Below, piece by piece: positions 13,253 to 18,921 of a DNA stretch of 18,921 bases. The notes under the pieces are model-generated. The model did not search any database and was not told where the DNA came from. It saw only the letters and a list, made by a program, of their open reading frames with translations. The position numbers were made by a program, and so were the translations under genes. Each line of letters begins with the position of its first letter. Within the stretch, counting starts at the first letter, position 1. Source of the DNA: CAZOKO01 sp964580455 (GTDB lineage: Bacteria > Desulfobacterota > WTBG01); the NCBI GenBank assembly GCA_964580455.1, contig CAZOKO010000050.1, positions 1-18,921 of the forward strand, written 5' to 3'.

Positions 13253-13666
13253 ATGAGAATGCATCCTTCAATATTCGATATCTTCTGCTGCCTGCTTGGG
13301 ATTTTCATGCTTTTCAGTGTGATGTCAGTTGCCTATTTTAACGAATCACCTGAGAAGACACTCCCCCCTATAGAACTTGCAGAAGGATCGGATAACAACT
13401 CACCTGGTTTGACCGAATACGAACCATTAACTCTATCTTTACAACTCAGGCCCGAAGATAATACACCACGGTATTTCATTGAGAATGAAGAAGTTCCATT
13501 TTCAAAAATCTTTAAACGATTAAAGGAGCTCTCGCCACAAGAAGTTTCGATTAGAGCTGATAGAAAGGTGCAATTTGGCCTTATTATCTCTTTGATGGAA
13601 CTTTGCAAACAGGCTCACATCACTGACATCAGCTTCGCATATAAAGTAAGTGTTAAAAACTCATAA
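13253..13666 (+). CDS. ExbD/TolR-family protein
   Basis: This 137-residue protein starts one base after the ExbB-like stop, with GGGAGG 6 bases upstream. A short cytoplasmic tip is followed by one membrane helix (about 7-28). D9 in P-x-I-F-D lies where ExbD and TolR have their essential proton-carrying aspartate (D25 in ExbD, D23 in TolR). After the membrane comes LPPIELAEG (37-45), as in ExbD proteins. The periplasmic C-terminal domain keeps the family signature VSIRADRKVQFGLIISLM (98-115) and H-I-T-D-I-S-F (122-128). Length is typical. It should pair with the preceding channel subunit and transmit motion to a periplasmic partner such as the products of the next two genes. Confidence 0.85.
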   Translation: MRMHPSIFDIFCCLLGIFMLFSVMSVAYFNESPEKTLPPIELAEGSDNNSPGLTEYEPLTLSLQLRPEDNTPRYFIENEEVPFSKIFKRLKELSPQEVSIRADRKVQFGLIISLMELCKQAHITDISFAYKVSVKNS

Positions 13667-13673
13667 TAAAAGA

Positions 13674-13728
13674 AATTGAGGGATTGGGGAATTGAGGGAT
13701 TGAAAAGATCAAGGAATTCGAAATTCCT
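13674..13728. repeat. Tandem direct repeat with adjoining hairpin
   Basis: AATTGAGGGATTG occurs at 13674-13686 and 13690-13702, separated by GGG. It is followed by a small hairpin, AGGAATT/AATTCCT (13712-13718 with 13722-13728). It fills most of the gap between the ExbD-like gene and the next membrane-protein gene. No T-run follows, so I do not call a terminator. Confidence 0.65.
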
Positions 13729-13783
13729 AAATTCATAACTTCAAACATTTGGCAATACTAAAATATCTTAAAGGAGGATGAAG

Positions 13784-14347
13784 ATGGCTAAGCATGGGAA
13801 AATAACAACATTTTGTTTGCTTCTGCTTTTCATGATACTGGGCTCGATCACCATGATGTTATTTCTGAAAAATAAAGGTGTGGAGGCAAAACGGGAAAAT
13901 CTCAAGACAGTCAAAAATATGATACCTCCAAAGATAAGAGAAGAGATAAAAGAGGTAATCGATAAGTGTGACAAAACCATACCTGAAATAAAAAGGAAGA
14001 TATCGGATGTTTTGCCTGCTGTAGAAAACATGCTAGCAGAAAAGGCTGCAACCGATGGACTGAAAGAGAAGAGAGAAAATAGCACTAAAACATTATCTGA
14101 ACATAATCAGAACGAAGCAGCAATGAATACAGAGGTAAACACTGAGAAGAGGGTTAAGGAAAACATCTTTACCAGTGATTTAGATGAAATTCTGGAGTCA
14201 GAAGTTTTCCAGGATGATAGAGAGAATCAAAACAGTCTATCTTATGAAGATAGAATTGCTTTGAAAAAAATGAGCCCCGAAGTTATCCAGAGAGAACTCA
14301 GATATCTCTACAAAAAGCGAATGGAAGTTTTAACCTATCTGGAATAA
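13784..14347 (+). CDS. Single-pass membrane protein with periplasmic helical domain
   Basis: ATG 13784 is chosen because the ribosome binding site GGAGG (13773-13777) is then 6 bases away; the in-frame ATG at 13778 touches it. The 187-residue product has a short basic N-terminus, one membrane helix (about 8-29) and a highly charged, mostly helical remainder with probable coiled coil (about 45-85), a Glu/Asn-rich linker, and a conserved-looking C-terminal helix (about 150-187). The topology is that of TolA or TonB-type transmitters, but no TonB C-terminal motif is visible. It lies downstream of ExbD and directly against the next gene, with a similar topology. A role as a force-transmitting arm is inferred. 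Confidence 0.7.
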   Translation: MAKHGKITTFCLLLLFMILGSITMMLFLKNKGVEAKRENLKTVKNMIPPKIREEIKEVIDKCDKTIPEIKRKISDVLPAVENMLAEKAATDGLKEKRENSTKTLSEHNQNEAAMNTEVNTEKRVKENIFTSDLDEILESEVFQDDRENQNSLSYEDRIALKKMSPEVIQRELRYLYKKRMEVLTYLE

Positions 14348-14350
14348 GTG

Positions 14351-15205
14351 ATGAGGAAAAAAGATTTACTTCTCTATACAGCTCTCTCAGTGTGTTTAAT
14401 AAGTGCCGCCCTACTCCATTTTAGCCTGGTTAAAGGGAGACCACCTGTAAAACCTTTCACAGACGTTCTAAAAAAGAAACCGAAAACACCTTCTGAAGAG
14501 CAGTTTGAAATAAAGACAAAAGTGACGTTAAGAAAAATAAAAGAAATACCCGAAAAAGAGACACGAAAATCCTCCCAGGAAGATGAACCAGGGAGTAAGA
14601 TTAAGAATGAGAAGGATGGCAAAGAAAGACGATTGATAAAAAAGGTTGCAATCTCTCAAAAACTACTGGATACCGGAAAAGAGATGATAGGAAAAGAAGG
14701 TGAAAGATTAGGCAAATATCCCTCGTTCACCGTTGATTATAGAAAAACGCTGGGGTTTCAACGCTACGCCCGATCCCTCCTTAAGATAGGTGGAAGATTC
14801 TTCGTCATGGATATGAAGAGAAAGAAGTTAAAAGCCGAAATCGACATTGGATCAGGCACTTTAAAAGAAATAGAGGATCTTAAAGGGTTTAGCCCCCGCT
14901 CCCGTAATATTTCCAGTGAATCGGGAACCTATATGTATCTTCGCACCGCTCAAAAAAAATACGGTCATTCACATTATTCTGTGGTGCTACTCCTCCCCCT
15001 CACCATTGATTCCTTACTGGTAGCTGGAATGGAAGAATCATTGAAGGAATTTAACCTTAGTAATACTGATTTTTATTACTTTCGAGGGCTTTATAAAAAG
15101 GGGAAAGACGGACTTATTTTAAACATCATATCTGGCAGAAAGAAAGACGGGGATACCATCCCTTTGGATATTGCATTTAATCTCAGCAAACTGTCAATGA
15201 CATAA
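14351..15205 (+). CDS. TonB-like-topology membrane protein with periplasmic domain
   Basis: The product is 284 residues from ATG 14351; a GTG at 14348 abuts the previous stop and is an alternative. No good ribosome binding site is seen, so translation is probably coupled to the upstream gene. One membrane helix (about 6-27) follows a basic tip. Residues 28-115 form a Lys/Pro/Glu-rich extended linker (KPFTDVLKKKPKTPSEE and on), as in TonB. The rest (about 120-284) is a folded periplasmic domain with alternating strands and helices (SLLKIGGRFFVMDMK, SHYSVVLLLPLTIDSL). It lacks the usual TonB or TolA C-terminal signature, so its docking partner would differ. Position after ExbB/ExbD supports a TonB/TolA-like role. 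Confidence 0.7.
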   Translation: MRKKDLLLYTALSVCLISAALLHFSLVKGRPPVKPFTDVLKKKPKTPSEEQFEIKTKVTLRKIKEIPEKETRKSSQEDEPGSKIKNEKDGKERRLIKKVAISQKLLDTGKEMIGKEGERLGKYPSFTVDYRKTLGFQRYARSLLKIGGRFFVMDMKRKKLKAEIDIGSGTLKEIEDLKGFSPRSRNISSESGTYMYLRTAQKKYGHSHYSVVLLLPLTIDSLLVAGMEESLKEFNLSNTDFYYFRGLYKKGKDGLILNIISGRKKDGDTIPLDIAFNLSKLSMT

Positions 15206-15274
15206 GAGGGAACTTACCTTAAGCTCGCAACAGAAACAACTTTAACTTCCATGATTATTATAGACCGAGACGTT

Positions 15275-15934
15275 ATGACTATAAATAGAGTCCTTTTCAT
15301 TATTACCACCGCGACTGTAATCTTGATAACTGCAGATGCTACTGGTGATAATTTCTGTTACGATTTAAAAGATTTTTACAGCACCAAGCTTTTTGCGATA
15401 GAAACGCATCTTTCTATTCTCACTTATACAAAAGATATGAACTCTGAGACAGAGAAGGAAACAGCTGCCCTGAGAGAAGACAGGAATATTATCATGCGAA
15501 GGCTTAAAGTCTGTGAAAGGTATACCCCCGACATCTACCTTAGCAAAAGTTATTATAAAAACTTATGTAAAAAGGACATTGATCTCATAGCAGAGAGAAA
15601 GGCAAGAAAATACGGAGTTAATCCCAAGCTGATTAAATCGATTATTAAGGCAGAATCCAATTACCATGTGCTCGCACGATCACATGCCGGTGCAATGGGA
15701 TTGATGCAGTTGATGCCAGAAACTGCAGAAGACATGGGGGTAGAAAATCCCTGGAATCCTGAAGAGAACATAGAAGGCGGGACGAAATATCTCCATCTGC
15801 TGCTTAAGGAATTTAAAAACTTAAAGGACGCACTAATAGCCTATAATGCAGGTCCTCAGGTAGTGAGAGGAGGAAGAATGATCCCTCGTGAGAGCAAGCA
15901 CTATGTAAAAAACGTACTGTCATATTTGCAGTAG
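15275..15934 (+). CDS. Lytic transglycosylase with SLT domain
   Basis: The product is 219 residues from ATG 15275 (ATG 15251 gives 227; neither has a strong ribosome binding site). I prefer 15275 because it gives a normal signal peptide or anchor (MTINRVLFII to about residue 24). A helical region of about 80 residues leads to the SLT domain. Numbered from 15251, the catalytic glutamate is E135 in IIKAESNY, followed by GAMGLMQLMPETA (147-159), NIEGGTKYL (173-181) and ALIAYNAGP (194-202), all standard for family 1 transglycosylases. It cleaves peptidoglycan glycan strands in the periplasm. It lies 45-70 bp after the TonB-like gene, so it may open the wall for the assembly encoded upstream. Confidence 0.9.
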   Translation: MTINRVLFIITTATVILITADATGDNFCYDLKDFYSTKLFAIETHLSILTYTKDMNSETEKETAALREDRNIIMRRLKVCERYTPDIYLSKSYYKNLCKKDIDLIAERKARKYGVNPKLIKSIIKAESNYHVLARSHAGAMGLMQLMPETAEDMGVENPWNPEENIEGGTKYLHLLLKEFKNLKDALIAYNAGPQVVRGGRMIPRESKHYVKNVLSYLQ

Positions 15935-16240
15935 ACCCCGTTAGAAAGTTTTTGTCAGATTTTAAAACTTTACAGAGAAAGAGTCAAACGGTGAGTTGTT
16001 CCCGGAATCAACGTTCCCTTTGGCGTCTCCTTTAACTGCCTGCAATATAATACTTCCCTTACTCATCCTTCTGCCTTTACCCCTTATCAATTATGTGATA
16101 TAAAAATGTATGTATTAAATCCCCTTTACTGACCTCTGGTCATTGTATCTCAATAGGATCTACAAACAACTGGTTGATGTATGGGTGATTTATGATAACT
16201 CGCAGGAAAACCCTATCCTGCTTGAGCAAGGAGGCCAAGA
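15935..16240. other. Non-coding gap after the transglycosylase gene
   Basis: No gene is supportable here. AAAGTTTT (15945-15952) and AAAACTTT (15964-15971) form an AT-rich inverted repeat just after the transglycosylase stop, but no T-run follows it. A perfect -10 hexamer TATAAT lies at 16046-16051 without an acceptable -35 at 16-18 bp. The ribosome binding site AAGGAGG for the next gene is at 16228-16234. Confidence 0.5.
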
Positions 16241-16411
16241 ATGACTGAGGAAAAACAGAAGATAAAAGATGCTGACATGGAAAAGGTTGGAGTTGCGTTG
16301 CAAAGGGCAGCGGCACGGGCACGTGAAATCGCTAGTCGAACAGGCACACCGCTGATAATTTACAAAAATGGACAAATCCTAAAAGAAATAGTAGAAAAAA
16401 AGGGCAAATGA
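16241..16411 (+). CDS. Small basic/charged protein (56 aa), antitoxin-like in appearance
   Basis: ATG 16241 follows AAGGAGG by 6 bases, which is strong support for a gene this short. The 56 residues begin with a charged helix rich in Ala and Arg (VGVALQRAAARAREIASRTG, about 16-35) and end in a strand-turn-strand, TPLIIYKNGQILKEI. The pattern helix plus R-T-G-T-P-L-x-x-Y/W-x-x-G resembles small uncharacterised bacterial proteins that I associate with toxin-antitoxin-like loci, but no toxin gene is next to it. The function is unknown. Confidence 0.6.
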   Translation: MTEEKQKIKDADMEKVGVALQRAAARAREIASRTGTPLIIYKNGQILKEIVEKKGK

Positions 16412-16747
16412 AAACAAAGGGGTCACACATGAAATACAATCTTTATCATTGTCTTCCCATATACTATAAACCTTTCATTATATCACGATCCTACCGACTA
16501 CAATCAGAATCCTGGTTCTACCATATAGAGGTTAGTTGAGGAGAAAAGGAAGATTAAGTGTCAGGCAAAGAAGTTAGTTTCTATTAATCTCATCGCCATT
16601 ACCATACCTGACATGGGGATAGGAATTAAAAACCACTATTTATTCTTATTCTAAAGATATAACTGCCTATATCCGATGAGGCTTTTGCACGTGTCACAAG
16701 TGCAATCATATAAACCGACTGACAATCATACGCAAGGAGGTACAGCA
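16412..16747. other. Non-coding region upstream of the secreted-protein pair
   Basis: No convincing gene is present; an ATG frame at 16429-16539 (36 codons) lacks recognisable features. The right end holds the palindrome and promoter-like elements at 16685-16714 and the ribosome binding site of the 16748 gene. Confidence 0.5.
16685..16714 (+). promoter_or_regulatory. 21-bp palindrome overlapping a promoter-like sequence
   Basis: TTGCAC (16685-16690) and GTGCAA (16700-16705) are perfect inverted arms, and TGT/ACA inside them extends the symmetry to 9 of 10 base pairs around C16695. TATAAA (16709-16714) lies 18 bp after TTGCAC, so the left arm may double as a weak -35 element (3 of 6 bases match). 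The arrangement suggests an operator controlling the gene at 16748, 34 bp further on. Confidence 0.4.
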
Positions 16748-17179
16748 ATGACTGCTCCGGCAAAGAAAAGAAACCGTATTCCGGTATGGTGTAGTCTTCT
16801 CTGTCTCATTTTATCACTATGTCTTGATACCAACAGTTACGGATTCACACTTAATGCATCGAACATTAAGGAGATGGCTATCTATACGGCAACACCCACT
16901 ATTGAGAGATATCTAGAGCCCAGTAAGATTGTTTTTAATGTAACCACTGCTTCTGTGATCAGCAATCTCATCTCTTCCATTGAATCCTCGGTAGAGCGTG
17001 ATTGTTCAGAAGTCGGTTCCCTTGCCGTTGGCATTGTCTATCTCAAATTCACAGATAATAACATCGAGGTGTACGAACTCTTAAGTGAATGGAGCCATAT
17101 CAGCAAAATAGGGCTGCGTGGAAGCTGCTACAGTATTACAGAACAAGGCCGGACTTTATTTAAATCCAATGCCCAATAG
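16748..17179 (+). CDS. Small secreted protein of unknown function (143 aa)
   Basis: ATG 16748 is preferred to the longer open frame from 16676 because it follows GGAGG (16736-16740), spaced 7 bases, and gives a normal signal peptide: a basic tip (KKRNR) and a hydrophobic core (VWCSLLCLILSLCL), ending near residue 32. The upstream extension would include the palindrome at 16685-16705. The mature part looks like an alpha/beta domain with two Cys residues that could pair (SVERDCSEVG and GSCYS). The next gene follows after 14 bp, so they are probably co-transcribed. No family is recognised. Confidence 0.65.
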   Translation: MTAPAKKRNRIPVWCSLLCLILSLCLDTNSYGFTLNASNIKEMAIYTATPTIERYLEPSKIVFNVTTASVISNLISSIESSVERDCSEVGSLAVGIVYLKFTDNNIEVYELLSEWSHISKIGLRGSCYSITEQGRTLFKSNAQ

Positions 17180-17193
17180 ATAAGGAGAGGACC

Positions 17194-18921
17194 ATGAGAT
17201 CTTCCATTTTTTTTATACTAACTTCCGTCCTTCTTTTCCAGGTCGCAACGGTTACACCTTCAAAACAGGTATATGCGAAAGAGTGCACAATCTACGCAGT
17301 AGAGAAACCTTCGAAAGACTTAAATTGGTTTGATCATAACGCTGCAAAGGCAGTGAAAGAAAAGGGTTACCTTGTGGTGAGGCATAAGGATATATTTGAC
17401 TTAGAGAATAAGATCATACAGAAACTCAACGATGAGAAATGTACCTGCTTGAAAGAGCTCTATATTATTGGTCACGCTAGTAGTGAATGGATTTCAGTTG
17501 GATGTGGTGCGTGGAAGGTATGTGATAAAAAAGAATATATCGCCAAAGATAACAAATCTACCTGGGAAGACACCTTTAAACTTAATTTAAAAAGCAATTT
17601 TTGTACAAATCCCAAGATTGTTTTTTACGGGTGTGCGGCCGGTGTATGTGATAATGCCAGCGAGGTTCTCCATACCATAGCCAAAGGGAGTGGGGCAACC
17701 GTTCAAGCCCCTATAGCTATCACTGTTAAAGGAAGTAAATTTTTTGATTACCTGAAAAGCGGAGAGTGGCAATATGGGAACCCTGCGGATGCGAGTCCCC
17801 AGGCCTGCAAAAAGGGAAAGTTTATTACCGTACCGGCCAAAATTAAGAAGGCATCAAATGAATATTACTGTCCATGCAATGAGCTGGCCTATTCGGGCAT
17901 CATTGACTGCACTAACGGTTGTAAGACTTCCCTCAGTTGCTTTGCCAATATCTGTGATCCCTACTATAGCAACAACACCTGGACCAAATACGGTGGCACC
18001 CCGGTAATGACGGCAGGGTCCAGCGGAAGCTGGGATGAATCGGGTGTTTCCCAACCCACTCTCCTAAGAGCCAGCCCCTACGCAATGTGGTACGCGGGGT
18101 GGAATACATCTGACGTTGAAAGCATCGGGTACGCCACTTCCAACTATGGTATTAACTGGACCAAGTATGCGAGCAATCCTGTATTGATTCCGGGTACTTC
18201 AGGTAAATGGGATGATTACGGTGTATACGGCCCTTCCGTCATTAAAGACGGGAGTACGTATAAGATGTGGTATGCCGGCTTCTCTTATGCAAATAGTTTA
18301 GCTCAAATCGGCTACGCCACCTCAACAGATGGCATCACCTGGACCAAATACAGTGGAAACCCTGTCCTCACCAAAGGCTCAAGTGTTGACTTTGATGCGA
18401 ACGGTGCAACACATCCATCGATTATCAAAGATGGGAGTACTTATAAGATGTGGTATGGTGGAAAAAGTAAATCGGGCTGGTGGCAAATTGGTTATGCGAC
18501 CTCTCCTGACGGTATCACCTGGACCAAGTATTCAGGTAATCCGGTTGTAACCTACGGCAGCTCCGGGAGCTGGAACTACTGGGGGGTGGATGCACCTTCA
18601 GTGGTAAAAGACGTTTCCACCTATCATATGCTTTTCATTGGACTAAAAAGCAAAAATGAGGGTGCTATCGGATATGCCACCTCGACAGATGGTATCAATT
18701 GGACTGAGGATCCCAGCAACCCCCACTTCAGTAGCAGCTACAGACATGATTTTGAGAGCGTAAACGTAGGGCACCCCGTACTTTACAAGGACAGCAATGA
18801 ATCAGTGTTTAAGGCCTACTATCGGGGAAAGAACAGCACACCAACCTGGGCTATCGGGTACGGTGTGGCAAGCTCACTGGATATAAACACCTCAACCACT
18901 ACTACTACTGCAGTAAGTTCA
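17194..18921 (+). CDS. Partial secreted protein: DUF4347-like His/Cys domain plus five-bladed propeller
   Basis: It begins at ATG 17194 (AAGGAGAGG just upstream) and stays open to the window edge: 576 codons, 3' end missing. The signal peptide ends near residue 28 (VYAKE). Residues about 30-200 resemble DUF4347 or caspase-fold domains. H94 in IIGHAS and C147 in FYGCAAG fit the His/Cys dyad positions of clan CD peptidases, 53 residues apart. Residues about 260-565 are five repeats of about 60 residues. Each contains G-I-x-W-T-K-Y and, later, S-V-I-K-D-G-x-T-Y-K-M-W-Y-A-G and IGYATS; tryptophans at 263, 322, 383, 443 and 503 mark the period. This matches the five-bladed propeller of GH43/GH32-type proteins. 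A Thr-rich linker starts at the edge, suggesting more domains. Base composition is higher in G+C than its neighbours, hinting at transfer or recent repeat expansion. Activity is unproven. Confidence 0.75.
   Translation, partial: MRSSIFFILTSVLLFQVATVTPSKQVYAKECTIYAVEKPSKDLNWFDHNAAKAVKEKGYLVVRHKDIFDLENKIIQKLNDEKCTCLKELYIIGHASSEWISVGCGAWKVCDKKEYIAKDNKSTWEDTFKLNLKSNFCTNPKIVFYGCAAGVCDNASEVLHTIAKGSGATVQAPIAITVKGSKFFDYLKSGEWQYGNPADASPQACKKGKFITVPAKIKKASNEYYCPCNELAYSGIIDCTNGCKTSLSCFANICDPYYSNNTWTKYGGTPVMTAGSSGSWDESGVSQPTLLRASPYAMWYAGWNTSDVESIGYATSNYGINWTKYASNPVLIPGTSGKWDDYGVYGPSVIKDGSTYKMWYAGFSYANSLAQIGYATSTDGITWTKYSGNPVLTKGSSVDFDANGATHPSIIKDGSTYKMWYGGKSKSGWWQIGYATSPDGITWTKYSGNPVVTYGSSGSWNYWGVDAPSVVKDVSTYHMLFIGLKSKNEGAIGYATSTDGINWTEDPSNPHFSSSYRHDFESVNVGHPVLYKDSNESVFKAYYRGKNSTPTWAIGYGVASSLDINTSTTTTTAVSS
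17971..18870 (+). repeat. Five 180-bp coding repeats (propeller blades)
   Basis: The codon for the blade tryptophan recurs at 17980, 18157, 18340, 18520 and 18700, so spacings are 177, 183, 180 and 180 bp. DNA identity is high around the IGYATS-DGI-TWTKY block, especially at 18308-18350 and 18488-18530, which suggests recent duplication or gene conversion between blades. Confidence 0.75.

Noticed and set aside
15945..15971. AT-rich inverted repeat after the transglycosylase gene as a terminator
   Set aside because: The stem has a single G-C pair and no T-run follows.
16429..16539. 36-codon ATG frame after the 56-residue gene
   Set aside because: The ribosome binding site is weak and the peptide has no domain-like pattern.
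17774..18550. Short frames on both strands within the last gene
   Set aside because: They are shadows of the long open frame that starts at 17194 and runs off the window; the propeller repeats and signal peptide are in that frame.

Overview
The window comes from a Gram-negative bacterium. Signal peptides, lipoboxes, an ExbB/ExbD pair, an SLT murein transglycosylase and an outer-envelope FecR-type protein all point that way. Base composition is AT-rich except in the last gene. The mix of genes (FecR plus DUF6600-like exported protein, giant propeller kinase, NtrC-like regulator, sigma-54-type promoters, short tandem spacer repeats) is what I would expect in Desulfobacterota, Nitrospirota or Brocadiales-type planctomycetes. 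The sequence alone does not let me choose between them. Every gene I can support lies on the + strand. I saw no tRNA, rRNA, CRISPR array or insertion sequence.

Region 1 (1-7860): an AT-rich upstream region with operator-like sites ends in a good sigma-54 (-24/-12) promoter at 563-579. It precedes a small TPR-like lipoprotein (628-1095) and a secreted coiled-coil protein (1122-1916). A nested hairpin then leads into a two-component pair. The kinase is a soluble 1401-residue protein with a duplicated helix/beta-propeller module (2084-6289). The response regulator is NtrC-like but has lost the GAFTGA loop (6295-7860). A clean intrinsic terminator (7974-8010) closes this unit and abuts a second sigma-54-like promoter (8009-8025).

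Region 2 (8009-10591): a 62-residue small protein, a secreted FecR/DUF6600-like protein with a long basic tail, and a small secreted Gly/Tyr/Arg-rich protein.

Region 3 (10649-15934) is the most interesting part. It is a compact run, with several ATGA or near-zero junctions, of a TPR-like lipoprotein, a secreted coiled-coil protein, a small secreted FEGK-motif protein, a reduced ExbB/TolQ/MotA-like channel, an ExbD/TolR-like protein, two single-pass membrane proteins with long periplasmic parts, and a lytic transglycosylase. The first three are paralogous to the two genes of region 1, where the coiled-coil and FEGK-motif proteins are one polypeptide. I infer an undescribed proton-driven Tol/Ton-like envelope machine. 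Its accessory components were duplicated next to a dedicated two-component system.

Region 4 (15935-18921): two largely non-coding stretches flank a 56-residue protein. They are followed by a two-gene unit under a palindrome/promoter overlap: a small secreted protein and the first 576 codons of a large secreted protein. That protein has a caspase-fold-like (DUF4347-like) His/Cys domain, a five-bladed propeller built from 60-residue repeats, and a Thr-rich linker that runs off the window. This last gene is visibly richer in G+C than the rest.
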